Source of the DNA: Bacillota bacterium
Lineage (GTDB): Bacteria; Bacillota; Clostridia; Oscillospirales; Acutalibacteraceae
Assembly: GCA_023397245.1 (NCBI GenBank)
Contig: JAEWUH010000259.1
Coordinates: 1 to 19,256, forward strand
Direction of reading: 5' to 3'
DNA: 19,256 nt
The translations under genes and the position numbers were made by a program. This document shows positions 1-9,700 of the stretch, piece by piece (position 1 is the stretch's first letter; each line of letters opens with the position of its first letter). The notes beneath the pieces are model-generated. The model was not told the DNA's origin. It did not search any database and saw only the letters and a list, made by a program, of their open reading frames with translations.

Positions 1-1016
1 AGGTTTGAAACCACCATGGAAAGCTCCAGAGCGTCTACATTCGCATTGTTCGGAATGTCCAGCGCGATCTCCGCCGGTATGCCCGCCTGCTCCGCAAGAC
101 CCGCATAGTGGCAGACGGCAGCGTTGACGGCGGAGTTTTCACAGTAAACCTTGCTCATCTTGCGTGCAGCCTGATTTTGTTTTTTCAGCAGGGAGACAGC
201 CTCCTGATTTTCACCTTTTTCCAAAAGCTCTAAAAGCAAATTATTGAAATGACGGCGGTCATGGGCGGCACAGCTGTTCTGCGCCGACACCTCCTCCATC
301 AGTTTCAGCCGTTCTGACATATTGCCGGCGGCTAATTGCAGATGTTCCCGCTCCGCCTGCATTTTTTGATTCTCCTCTTTTACCCGATACTCTCTCTGAA
401 TATTTTTGATAGAGAGAAAAATAGAGCTGTAGGCCGCAAGCCCGATAAAAATTACCAAGAGCAGAGGAACAGCCTGTTCAGTAAGCAGGACAACAATGTC
501 ATCCGAGGACAGAACATAGTAATTAAATGTAATGTAAATGCCCAGCGCCACAGCGAAATATGCCGTCCAATGCTCCACTGCCTGCCGATACAGCGGCCGC
601 ACATAGCGTGACAAGGCAAACAGAAATGCACCAAACAGGATCATGCGCAATATGGAGTTTGCATAGACAGGATACGGTAACCTTCTTGAGCCGATAAAGC
701 TGAGAATAATCACGACGTCGCTGATGTTCTGGACGGTGAGATAGGAAAACAGCCACTGCATGAAGGTATCTTTGAACAGCGGCCGCACAGCAAAGCACAG
801 CACCGCAAACAGAACAATGTCAAGTTTGGAAAGCAAGGTCAAGTTCCCGCTGAGATAGCAGAAGATTGCCGTGCCCAAATCAGCGGAAAGAATGCCGAGC
901 ATGGTGAGCAGCGTCACTTTTTTGGAGTATTTCGGCTGCAAAAGCGTCATCATCAGCAGGACATTTGCGGTGGTGGAGACCGCCGCCCGCAATAAATCGG
1001 GAAGAAGCCGGATCAT
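1..1016 (-). CDS. GHKL-type sensor histidine kinase, partial (C-terminus beyond window)
   Basis: Sensor kinase of a LytTR-type two-component system, read from position 1016 off the left edge (338 residues visible). Residues 1-200 hold several hydrophobic stretches consistent with about six membrane helices, as in AgrC/peptide-sensing GHKL kinases. Residues 205-250 look like a charged coiled coil. The H-box follows as AHDRRHFNN, with H252 the likely phosphorylated histidine. The visible sequence stops in the N-box (ELSMVVSN), so the G-boxes of the ATPase domain are outside the window. The start is chosen because its ATG overlaps the TGA of the upstream regulator gene in an ATGA arrangement (1013-1016), implying translational coupling. 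The family is clear from these motifs; the signal sensed cannot be read. The usual partner is the adjacent regulator, which it would phosphorylate at the membrane. Confidence 0.9.
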   Translation of the reverse strand, partial: MIRLLPDLLRAAVSTTANVLLMMTLLQPKYSKKVTLLTMLGILSADLGTAIFCYLSGNLTLLSKLDIVLFAVLCFAVRPLFKDTFMQWLFSYLTVQNISDVVIILSFIGSRRLPYPVYANSILRMILFGAFLFALSRYVRPLYRQAVEHWTAYFAVALGIYITFNYYVLSSDDIVVLLTEQAVPLLLVIFIGLAAYSSIFLSIKNIQREYRVKEENQKMQAEREHLQLAAGNMSERLKLMEEVSAQNSCAAHDRRHFNNLLLELLEKGENQEAVSLLKKQNQAARKMSKVYCENSAVNAAVCHYAGLAEQAGIPAEIALDIPNNANVDALELSMVVSN

Positions 1017-1750
1017 CGCTGCCCCTCCTTTGCCATCAGATAGTCCATATAGGTTTCTCGCACCGCTGGGTATTGCTTTGCCGCAATGGGAACCACTTTT
1101 CCGCCGCGAAGGGTAAAGCAATCCTTTGCAAAGCGTTCCACCCGCCGCATATTAATGAGGTACGAGCTATGACACTGTAAAAAACGAGCGTCCTTTAAAA
1201 CGGGCATACTGTATTCCGCAAAGCTTTCCCGAATGGTACGGCTGACTGCCTCCTCGCCGTTTGTCAAGGTAAAGATGACAGCATGGCTGCGGTATTCGCA
1301 GCAAAGAATATCGGATAGCTTTAATATCCGAAGGCCATTCGTGGTTTTAATCGTAACCGTCCGCTCCTCGGACAAGTCCGTTTTTGAAATGGCAAGAGTG
1401 AGTGTGTCAAACAGCTGCTGTTGATCGATCGGCTTAATCAAATAGTTAATGGGGCTTGCGGCATAGGCCTGTAAAGCAAATTGAGGTTCGGTGGTAACAT
1501 AGATAATTTGCGCCTCCCGGTCAAGGCGGCGAATTTCTTTGCCAAGCTCGATGCCGCTGACCATGGGCATGACAATATCCAATAGATAGAGATGAAAGCT
1601 CTCTGCTTCAATGGCGCTCAGCAATTTGTCAGGGTGAGAGAATTTTTTAATCTCTGCTTCCAATGCATGAGTGACAAGGTATTCGGTTATGTATGCGTTA
1701 ATGATTTCCAACTCTCTCGGCTGGTCGTCACAAATAGCGATTTGCAGCAT
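1013..1750 (-). CDS. LytTR-family response regulator
   Basis: Cytoplasmic DNA-binding response regulator, 245 residues, the normal length for the AgrA/LytR family. The receiver domain covers about residues 1-122: acidic pair D8-D9, phospho-acceptor D58 in LYLLDIVMP, switch threonines T86/T87 and K106 in the LIKPID motif. A LytTR DNA-binding domain follows at about 132-237, with the typical FLQCHSSYLINM segment. An AGGAG ribosome binding site lies 7-9 bases upstream of the ATG. It is the first gene of a pair: its stop overlaps the start of the histidine kinase gene by 4 bp. The family normally binds direct repeats upstream of target genes. The targets here are unknown; a quorum-sensing or cell-envelope role is only an analogy. 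Confidence 0.93.
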   Translation of the reverse strand: MLQIAICDDQPRELEIINAYITEYLVTHALEAEIKKFSHPDKLLSAIEAESFHLYLLDIVMPMVSGIELGKEIRRLDREAQIIYVTTEPQFALQAYAASPINYLIKPIDQQQLFDTLTLAISKTDLSEERTVTIKTTNGLRILKLSDILCCEYRSHAVIFTLTNGEEAVSRTIRESFAEYSMPVLKDARFLQCHSSYLINMRRVERFAKDCFTLRGGKVVPIAAKQYPAVRETYMDYLMAKEGQR

Positions 1751-1829
1751 GGTTACATCTCCTGCAAAGCGGCATATCCGTCTTATGTAAGAACGAATGC
1801 CGTAATGATTATAAATATTGTTTGGAACT

Positions 1830-1838
1830 ATTATATCA
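1830..1838 (-). promoter_or_regulatory. Extended -10 promoter of the two-component operon
   Basis: On the minus strand a perfect extended -10 (TGATATAAT) lies about 80 bases upstream of the response regulator start. No good -35 hexamer sits 16-18 bases further up, which fits an extended -10 promoter. Transcription would give an untranslated leader of roughly 70 bases. Assignment rests on consensus match and position only. Confidence 0.45.
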
Positions 1839-1969
1839 TGGCGAGAATAGGCTCGTACATAAAAGAGTTCGTTTCATCAGGAAAAAATCATAATACACAG
1901 CATAAAAAAATAAACCGTTCTAAGCAGATTCAGCTTTCCTTACAGCTTGAAGCTTTCGGTCGGATAATC

Positions 1970-2338
1970 CTAAAACCATATTGCCCTAACGATCAAAAAT
2001 ACGATCAGCAGCCATATTGCTATAACAGGGACTGCGTAATACCACTTTTTGGGCTTTCCATCAGACCAGAGTCCTTCCGCCTCTTTGCGGCATACGTCAA
2101 AAACATCCGATGGAATCATCCGGATGGTGAGAGCTACCAGCGCCGGCAGCAAAATAATATCATCTATATATCCCAGCACAGGAATAAAATCAGGAATAAA
2201 ATCAATCGGAGATAGCGCATATGCAACGGTAAGTACGGCAATGGCCTTTGCTGCAACCGGGGTTTCTTTCTTTTTTATGGCAATGAATACCGCCGGGACA
2301 TCTGTTTTGAGTTTTTTAGCCCGCTCTTTTAAGTCCAT
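1970..2338 (-). CDS. DUF1232 (YkvA-like) small membrane protein
   Basis: A 122-residue protein of unknown function. Residues 30-72 carry the DUF1232 signature almost unchanged: AYALSPIDFIPDFIPVLGYI followed by DDIILLPAL. A strongly hydrophobic C-terminal helix (about 100-119) after a KPKK stretch suggests a membrane anchor with the basic segment in the cytoplasm. A GGGAG Shine-Dalgarno lies 8 bases before the ATG. Proteins of this family are widespread in bacteria and have no settled biochemical role. It is flanked by non-coding sequence on both sides and appears to be transcribed alone. No convincing terminator was found downstream. Confidence 0.88.
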   Translation of the reverse strand: MDLKERAKKLKTDVPAVFIAIKKKETPVAAKAIAVLTVAYALSPIDFIPDFIPVLGYIDDIILLPALVALTIRMIPSDVFDVCRKEAEGLWSDGKPKKWYYAVPVIAIWLLIVFLIVRAIWF

Positions 2339-2440
2339 CCTTCATTCTCCCAATATCAATCACTCGTTACTTTACAGGGTCAAATCTTTCAAGAATTCGT
2401 TGCAGTTTTAGAAAGCAGAGATAATATAAATAATTAGAGA

Positions 2441-2483
2441 TTACTTACTTCGCACAGTGTAAACACCATGCGAAGTGAAGTAA
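2441..2483. other. Long imperfect hairpin between the DUF1232 and hydrolase genes
   Basis: TTACTT and ACTTCGCA (2441-2454) pair with TGCGAAGT (2469-2476) and AAGTAA (2478-2483). There is one bulged base at 2477 and an inner GTG/CAC pairing around the loop, giving a stem of about 14 pairs plus three. It lies just downstream of the hydrolase stop on the minus strand but lacks a clear U-tract. It could therefore be a terminator of unusual form, an mRNA 3'-end stabiliser, or a protein-binding palindrome. Confidence 0.6.
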
Positions 2484-2540
2484 ATATCCAAAATTCCAGA
2501 TTTGCTCATACTCGCCCCGGTAAACAGGGATTCGCTATCC

Positions 2541-3515
2541 TTAATCCCCGAATATTGGCTCGATCTGTTTTTTGATCAGTTCGATTCTGTCCTTTGCGTT
2601 CGGTATGAAAAGCGAAGCTATGGCAACGACCAGATTTTTCGCCGGATTGACATAGATTGCATTACCGCCGTCTCCCATGGCAGCGAAGCTGTGCTCATTT
2701 TCATCAACGATCCACCACAGATAACCGTAGAGCAGCTTGTCCCAGCGACTGTGCGCGGTTGTGCTCGTGTCAATCCATTCGGCAGATATGAGCTGCCTGC
2801 CGTTCCATGCTCCGCGGTTCAGATACAGCTGACCGATTTTCGCCATGTCCGCGGGCGTTATGAAAAGCCCCCAGCCTGCCGTATTGATCCCCTGCGGGTC
2901 GGCGACCCATCCGCTTTCGTGATAATCCTTCATAATGGAGAGCTGTTCTTCCTTGCTGTGAAAAACCACTTTCTGCGTGACGTTGATCCCCAGCGGAGAA
3001 AACAGATTATCCTGTGCGAATCGGAGCGCGGACTGCCTGGTTACGCTTGTAAGGATACCCGACAGGATATCCGGCCCTATGAGGGGCGTATACCGGAACT
3101 GACCGATCTCGCCTTTACCGCCCAAAAGATCAAGGGCGCTCTTTACCCAGCTCTCACTTGAAAAATACCTCGTGTACGGCGCCGACTTGTATTTGAACGG
3201 GGTGGTCATAGTCAGCATATCCCGTATTGTAACGCGCTGCGCCGTCTTTTCGCCCCGTTTTGGCGTGTAATCCGGGAAAAAGTCCAGCACCTTTTGGTCA
3301 ACGCTTCTGATATAACCTTTATCAACGGCAATACCGATCAGTACGGAAATAATACTCTTTGACACCGAAAACACATGAAAGGCGGTGTCAGAGGTATATC
3401 CGTTAAAGTATCTCTCATACACTCTTATACCGTTTTTCTGTACAATAATGCCCGCGGTATTGCTATAGTCACTGCATATTACCGTTTCAAGCTCATGAAT
3501 ATTTTCCTGGTTCAT
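2541..3515 (-). CDS. Serine hydrolase of the beta-lactamase (class C / EstB) family
   Basis: A 324-residue protein with the PF00144/COG1680 fold. The nucleophile motif SxxK is S50-V-S-K53 in FHVFSVSKSIISVLIG. The second motif, normally YxN, appears as Y142-T-P in FRYTPLIGPDIL. The third motif corresponds to GDGG (281-284), followed by the family-typical INP-like YVNPAKNLVVAI. A WGLFITPADMAKIG segment (215-228) is also characteristic. There is no signal peptide, so a cytoplasmic esterase or amidase-like role is more likely than a secreted beta-lactamase; the substrate is unknown. The start is supported by AAAGGAGA 10 bases upstream. It has its own promoter with an operator-like inverted repeat. 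Calling it antibiotic resistance would be unjustified, because this family mostly holds esterases, peptidases and amide hydrolases. Confidence 0.9.
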   Translation of the reverse strand: MNQENIHELETVICSDYSNTAGIIVQKNGIRVYERYFNGYTSDTAFHVFSVSKSIISVLIGIAVDKGYIRSVDQKVLDFFPDYTPKRGEKTAQRVTIRDMLTMTTPFKYKSAPYTRYFSSESWVKSALDLLGGKGEIGQFRYTPLIGPDILSGILTSVTRQSALRFAQDNLFSPLGINVTQKVVFHSKEEQLSIMKDYHESGWVADPQGINTAGWGLFITPADMAKIGQLYLNRGAWNGRQLISAEWIDTSTTAHSRWDKLLYGYLWWIVDENEHSFAAMGDGGNAIYVNPAKNLVVAIASLFIPNAKDRIELIKKQIEPIFGD

Positions 3516-3543
3516 TCAATCAATTTCTCCTTTAAAGTGATTA

Positions 3544-3591
3544 AAGGATATCCTTGAAACAAAGGATATCTTGATTAAAAATTTTTTGCAA
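3544..3591 (-). promoter_or_regulatory. Hydrolase promoter with overlapping inverted-repeat operator
   Basis: On the minus strand TTGCAA (3586-3591) and TATCCT (3563-3568) are separated by exactly 17 bases. The -10 lies inside a perfect 9-bp inverted repeat, GATATCCTT/AAGGATATC (3547-3555 and 3562-3570), with a 6-base spacer. The 12-bp palindrome AAGGATATCCTT (3544-3555) follows directly. Such a layout is expected for a repressor site, although a 5' mRNA hairpin is also possible. Confidence 0.5.
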
Positions 3592-3705
3592 GACCTATTT
3601 TAAAATAAATCAAAAAAAGATCAAAAGACGCAGCTATGGAGTACTTCCCCTGCGGCTGCACCGTTCCAGCCGGATTTTACATTCACGGTTTAAAAAAGAC
3701 GGCAC

Positions 3706-3741
3706 AAAAAAGGGCCGCGAAACATTTTGGTTTCGTGGCCC
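3706..3741 (-). terminator. Rho-independent terminator of the giant surface protein gene
   Basis: A 12-bp stem (3712-3723 with 3730-3741, one G-U pair, 6-base loop) is followed on the minus strand by six U residues (3706-3711). It lies about 40 bases after the stop codon of the 3662-residue gene, so it ends that transcript and separates it from the hydrolase gene. Confidence 0.9.
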
Positions 3742-3778
3742 TGCATGGCAGACTCAAAGCTTCCTCTTAGTATAGAAA

Positions 3779-6700
3779 TCAGCCGGATGACGACAGCACG
3801 CACCGCAGTACCGCGGGACTGCCCGGCAGCGCCTGGTAAATACCGACCTTGCCGCTGGCTTGCATCCTGACTTTGAAATAATAGGTATTTCCTTCCTTCC
3901 GCAGCAGGATGGGCTGTACAATCCGTCCGTTTCCGGATGTGAATATGGGAACTGCGCTGTCCGTCGGTGCCGTGAATTTGAACTGATAGGTACTCCCCGT
4001 CTTTATGTTATGGTAGAACGGGGTGTCGGAGACAATGCCCTGCGGCACAGTACCATGAACCGCAAAAGATGTCCGCGCGCCGCCGGCAGAAATGGTTGTG
4101 ATGACCGCCGTACCTTCGCCGACATCTGTTATCTGGAACAGATATCCGTCGGATAGCTTTGTCATCAGTCTTACCGTCGCGACCAGTGGGTTAGAGGAAA
4201 CCGCGATCGGATCCGTCGGATCGCTCGTCGTAATCTTATAATAGTAAACGGCGTTCCGACCAAAATGGTAGGCCTCGGTCGTGTCACTCCGGAAATCCGC
4301 GTTCTGATCGGAAAGAGCCGTGCCGTCGGTTGAATCGGTGGAACTGTGCCCGCCTGATTTTTCTGAAAGATCATTTTTTGCCGCCGTCAGCGCTTGAATT
4401 GCCGCCTGAATTTCGGCTTCGGAAGGATTGCTTTCTTCCAAAACCGCCTGCGCGCCTTTCAGAGCCGTCTGAAATACGGCCCAGCTTTCGTCGGTGTAGC
4501 TGCCCTGCGTCATCGCGCCGCAGGTACTGACAAGGGACTGCAGGTCGGAAAGGCTTTTCTCTTCCGCACTTTCCGTCATAAAGCGATAAGAGTATGCCTG
4601 CTGCTGTACTTCGCCGGATTCGTTTTTCACCGAGCCCGTCGGTATCGTTACAGTGTATTGCGCCGCTCCGCTCAGATTTTCGCTCGGATTCAGGGTCAGC
4701 CATTGGCCGTCAATCTTGGCGGAAACAGAAACGCTCCGCGAACTGCCGTCCGTGACTTTGATTCCGCTGAAATTGGAACCTGTGCCGATCTTCTGATTGT
4801 ATTTCAGTCTGATGTCAGAGTCTGCCGACGCATTTTTCATTTCTTCACCGGGATCGGCAAAAACAACTTCGGGGCTGGAGGTCACCGTGGAAAAGGTAAG
4901 GATATACGGTTTCTCCATTTTGTGGCTATAGGAATCAGAAACAGCGTCAGTTGGGATCGTCAGGGTATATTGCGTACCTTTCGCCATATTTCCCTTCGGG
5001 GTAACCGTCATGGTATTATCCTTCAGCTCCGCCGTAATTTCCACCGGGTTCAGAGAGGCGTCTTTCAGGCTGACGCCGCTGAATTCGCTCCCTTTCTTAA
5101 TGTTCGTGCCGAACGTCACGGTAACGGGATTCTGCAGTTCCACCTGCTTTTCGTTCGGAGCAGGCGAAATACAATCCACCATAAGGAATGGAGCCTCCAG
5201 TTTAAATGACTCGCTGTTGTTCTCCGTATCGTTGTCCGTCACGCCCTCGGGCAGAACGGCTTTCAGCGACACATTGTAGTTTCCGTCGCTGTCCGCGGTC
5301 AGACCGTCGGCAGAAACAATCTGATCAAAGCCGCCTGTTACGCCTGGCTCCAGCTCATTGATCGTCTCGGTGGCAATTATTTTTCCGCTCTTGTCGTCGA
5401 TCAGATTCAGAACAACGTTCTTCAGCGTATCGCTCCCCACATTTCCGACCGCGGCGGTCACTCTGTATTTGTTTCCCGAAAGATATTCTCCGTCCGCATC
5501 CCCGATGCTGAGGTCCGAAGCGGAAATGATCCTGCTGACGGAATTATTGCTTTCGTCGGAATCTGTGATTCCCTCCGCCGGGGAGACGACCGCATAAAGT
5601 CCGCAGGCACCTGAAAAACCGGACTCTACCGGCCAGACAATCTCCACCTGTGCCGAAGAATGCGCGGCGACGGCTGTTACCTTGCTCTGTGCCACCATTA
5701 CCCCGCCGTTTGCCGGATTGCCGCGGTAAAGGCTGACCGTCGCGTTTTCCGCGTAATCCCCAAGATTGTCCACCGTGGCCGTCACGGTTTCCGGTACTCC
5801 TGCGACCGGAGTGCCCGCGGAAAGCCGCAGTCCGTCGTCCGAGTCCAGTGCCAGATCGTGAGCCGGCGTAAAGGTCAGCAGATTCAGGTCTGCCTTGTCG
5901 CTGGCGCTGTTGTAGTCGGCGCCGTCAATCGATTCGGTGACCATATCGGCCTGCGTATAAAAGATTTTCAGCTGACCTGCATCCGTATAAACCGGACTGA
6001 AAGCCCCGGTATATCCGCCGGTGCCGTCCGTCAGAACTTTTTCATTACCCCATAGCCCGGCCGCGGCGTCATAGGTGGATTCAGCAAGGCCCTTGGTTCC
6101 GTTGTCCCCCGGCAAGTAATAAACGAGCGTCACCTGCGGATGATCTCCGCCCGTGGAAACGAGCTGGAATTTATTGCCGGCGCCGGAAACGCAGTCCGCC
6201 GTTTTGTTCTCGCCGTCTAGTCCGGCGCGGTACACAATCTGGCTGTCCTGATTCCAAACCATCAGTAAGCCGCCGTTGCTGTAAGTTACCTGCGGACTGC
6301 TGTCCTCCACATCATTATCGGTCAGGCGAACAGGCTTTCCCCAGGAGGAGCCGTCCCATGTCATTGAGTAGATTTCCTGATCGTCGGAAGTGGAAAGGTT
6401 GTCGTCCATATCGACCGTGTAAAGCAAAACCGCTTTTGCGCCGTGCATGGCCAGCGCAGAATTGACCACGGTGTGGCCGACGTCGTCTAATTTCTCCGCA
6501 CCGCTCCAGCCGCCGTTCTTCGTCCATTTGGCCGCCCAGAGGCTGTCGTGAGAAGCGGTTCCGTCGAGCGCGAGGGCGTCGGATTTAACCCACGTGACTA
6601 TCGCACCGTCGCCGTCCGAAGCGATCTTAGGCGAATGGTCGAACCGATCGTCGTCCGTCAGCCGCACGGCCTTAAATCCGCTGCTGCTGTCCGTCAGCGG

Positions 6701-9700
6701 ATCTTCGCTGACGCTGATTTCGCAGTTTCGGCTCGCGTCGTCTGCGTCGGCGCTTGTCTCCGTCTTCATATCCTGCCACGCGATCAGCGTGCCGTCTCCG
6801 GCCGCCGCTGCCGCCGGACTGAAATCTCCGGTCGCGTCCGCACCGAGCCATTCGGGCTCCGACCATGTTCCGTTATCATAGACCGCATAGCGGAGCTGCG
6901 TGCGGTTTTCATCCGAGCGTTCCGAATTGTCGTCCGTCCAGATTGCGTAAAGCTTTCCGCCGCTTTCCACCAGTTGGACACCCGCGTCCGGATAGACGTT
7001 CTGTGCGAGCGTCTCGACGGACGGATTTTCCGGTTTTGCGGCGGCTTTCAACGCGAAAAGCTTTGGCGCCGGGACGGAACTCAGCCACCGGAACGTCCGG
7101 GTCAGATAATCGCGCGGCGTTTCCTCAAGATTTTTTGAGGCCGTCAGGCCGCCGGCCCGGGCGAGAGCCAACAGGTTGACTTTCTTTTTCCCGTTGTTCC
7201 ATTCCGTCTCCACCCTCTTCTTGTAAAGAGTTTTGGAATACAAAAGAAAACGTGCCTTTACTTTGAAGGTTGCATTCGGATTTATTTCGAAATATTCGGT
7301 CGGATAATGCAGCTCAAGGGGAAGACGGGCTTCAAGGGAAGCGGTGATGTTCGCCGCGTCCCAGCCAACCTCCACATCACCCTCCGCGCGCGGTTCAATA
7401 TGGAGAATCTGGCCCGAAGGCAAACTCGATTTACTAAAATCATAAACCAGGGTGTTCCTGACCAGAACCCCGAGCTTGACGCTCAGAGTGGCGGCGCTGA
7501 TACTGGTCTTCGGAATTTTAATCGACCTTTTAAAAACCTTTTTGTCGATTTGACCCGTTATCGAAAACGTCTGGTAATAAACCTCCCACTGATTGGTGCT
7601 GCTGTTGTAGTTCAGGAGATATTCACCGCTGAAATCGACATTTACGCTGTACCCCAAAGCCTTCATCATCACGGCCGACTCCAGCTCTTTGACGGTATCG
7701 TTCTGGGTGTAGCCTGTATTCACATCATAAGTCAGGCGGATTTTGTCCATTGTGATTCTGTTCGGGTCCCATTTACCGCCGAGCGTTTTGTATGCGTTCT
7801 CAAGCAATCCCGACGTGCCACCCAAACCGGGCACTGTGTCTTCATCCAGATCGGGGTCATCGGACGCACTTGCGTTTATCGCCGGAACGGTCACCGTTTT
7901 CAGAACTGTATACTGGCCGTCTTCGTAAATGATATCACTGTTGTGGCCCAGATCCGGCTGAGCGATAATTTTAACCTTCGCGTCCACCCAGGCGGACTGC
8001 CGTCCGTCGCTTGTTCTCATACCAAACAGCAATCTTTCACCCGGACGCAATGTATAAGCAGGGATCCACTCAAATGTCGCCTTGTCCGTTCCGTATTCTT
8101 CCTCCAGAATACGCCCCGTGCTTGTTTTCATGATATACCGTGAGCCTTCTATATTGTTCCAGTTGCCCTTAACGGTGAAAGTAAAGGTCGGGGTCCAAAT
8201 CCCGTCAATAAAGACCGTGTCTTTCTTCTTGTTGGAATCGGACACTTCGGACGTGACGGAAACAATGCCGGGCATATGCGGAACCGCCGTAAGCGAAACG
8301 ATATTATTTTCGCCGGAATGATAAAACTGGGATTTACTGAGCGTATAGGTGAATTTTTCCTCTCCCTCGCTCTCGGAGACATATTCCAGCGTGTGGCGAC
8401 CCAGAGGGACATCCGGAATAAACAGCCCGTATCGGTCCTTGTCATTCAGCCAGCACATCTGGGCTTTGACCTTTTTGCCATCCAGCAGGAAATACATTCC
8501 TACCAACCCGTTGACGGTGTCTCCCGTCTTTGTGTCGATCAGCTTCAGCTTCAGATCCTGCGACGTCCGTTTGTTATAAATAGTGATTGGCACGCTTGCC
8601 GTAACATTGTCTTCCTCCGTGCCGTAAATAAACCGGAGCTCGTAGGTTCCGGCCGGGAAAGAATGGTACCAGAGCGGGAATACCGCGTATCCGTAGTCTT
8701 TCTGGTAATTTCCGTTTACGGTCTTATAAACATGCGAGCCGTTCCCCGTCACAGCCGAATTCGGAAAGAGATTCTCTACAAGGCTGCCATCCTTATAAAG
8801 CTGTGCCCGGATAGTTTTTCCGCACAGTGGCACGCTGTCTCTGCCAAGAGCCAGATGAACATCAAATTCCTGATAATCATGTAAGTTCGTCGTGTCCGTC
8901 AGGAAGCACGCCGTATTGGTGCTTGGGCTGACCGAAAGATGAATCTGGCCGGAAGAGTGCGTGATAACATTAACGGTTCGTTCCCACTGGTAGGCATGCC
9001 CTTTGCTGTCCGTCACAGCAAGCGTAACGGAATACATGCCCGCGGCAGCGAAGGTATGGCTTGGACTTTCCTCCTGGGAGGTGCTTCCGTCGCCAAAGCT
9101 CCACTCGCAGGTTTTCGGCGTTAATCCGAAAAGCTTCATTTTACTTTTGATCGCATTAATGCCGAATGAGGTCGGTTCTGCCTCCACCTGAGTAATCGAG
9201 GGATTCACGTCAAAGGTACAAGCGTCCTCATCAATGGCCTTCGCAGTGATAAACCGGAACTGCAGCGCATCGTTTTCTTTTCCGCCGCTTTCATATGCCC
9301 CAGCAGGGAGCGTGACGGTATAAGTTTTGACATCATTGAGGGGGAAATCCGTATCCACGGTCACCACGCTGCCGTCTTCCGAAGCGGAGCTCTTCACCAA
9401 ACCGGATGCGTCGCCGATGACAATACCGCCTTTTGTTTCGACTTTCCGAACATTGGAGGCAAAATTAATCGTGACGGTTCCGCCGACATCTGCCTGCTGG
9501 TTCAGAGCCGCCGGGCTAGTACTTTGGATCGGCAGGGAATTGCCGCCCGTTGTGAATTTCAAAGTATAATCAGACGCCATATAGCTGGTGCCATTGCTGG
9601 CTTTCAGGGCAAGTGCGTCTTTGGCAATCACCATAGTATAGACTGTGCTGGGTTTCAGAGGCTGTATGGGCTGAACCACATAATCAAAGGGATTGCTGCC

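Noticed and set aside
1900..1969. Terminator after the DUF1232 gene
   Set aside because: A T-rich run exists on the minus strand, but the preceding sequence forms only weak, interrupted stems.
2502..3161. Plus-strand 219-codon open frame opposite the hydrolase gene
   Set aside because: Its protein has no recognisable family, and the opposite strand has a motif-rich hydrolase with a good ribosome binding site. It is an antisense shadow.
7307..8143. Plus-strand 278-codon open frame inside the giant gene
   Set aside because: An antisense shadow of a GC-rich reading frame; composition is not protein-like and the minus-strand frame is continuous through it.
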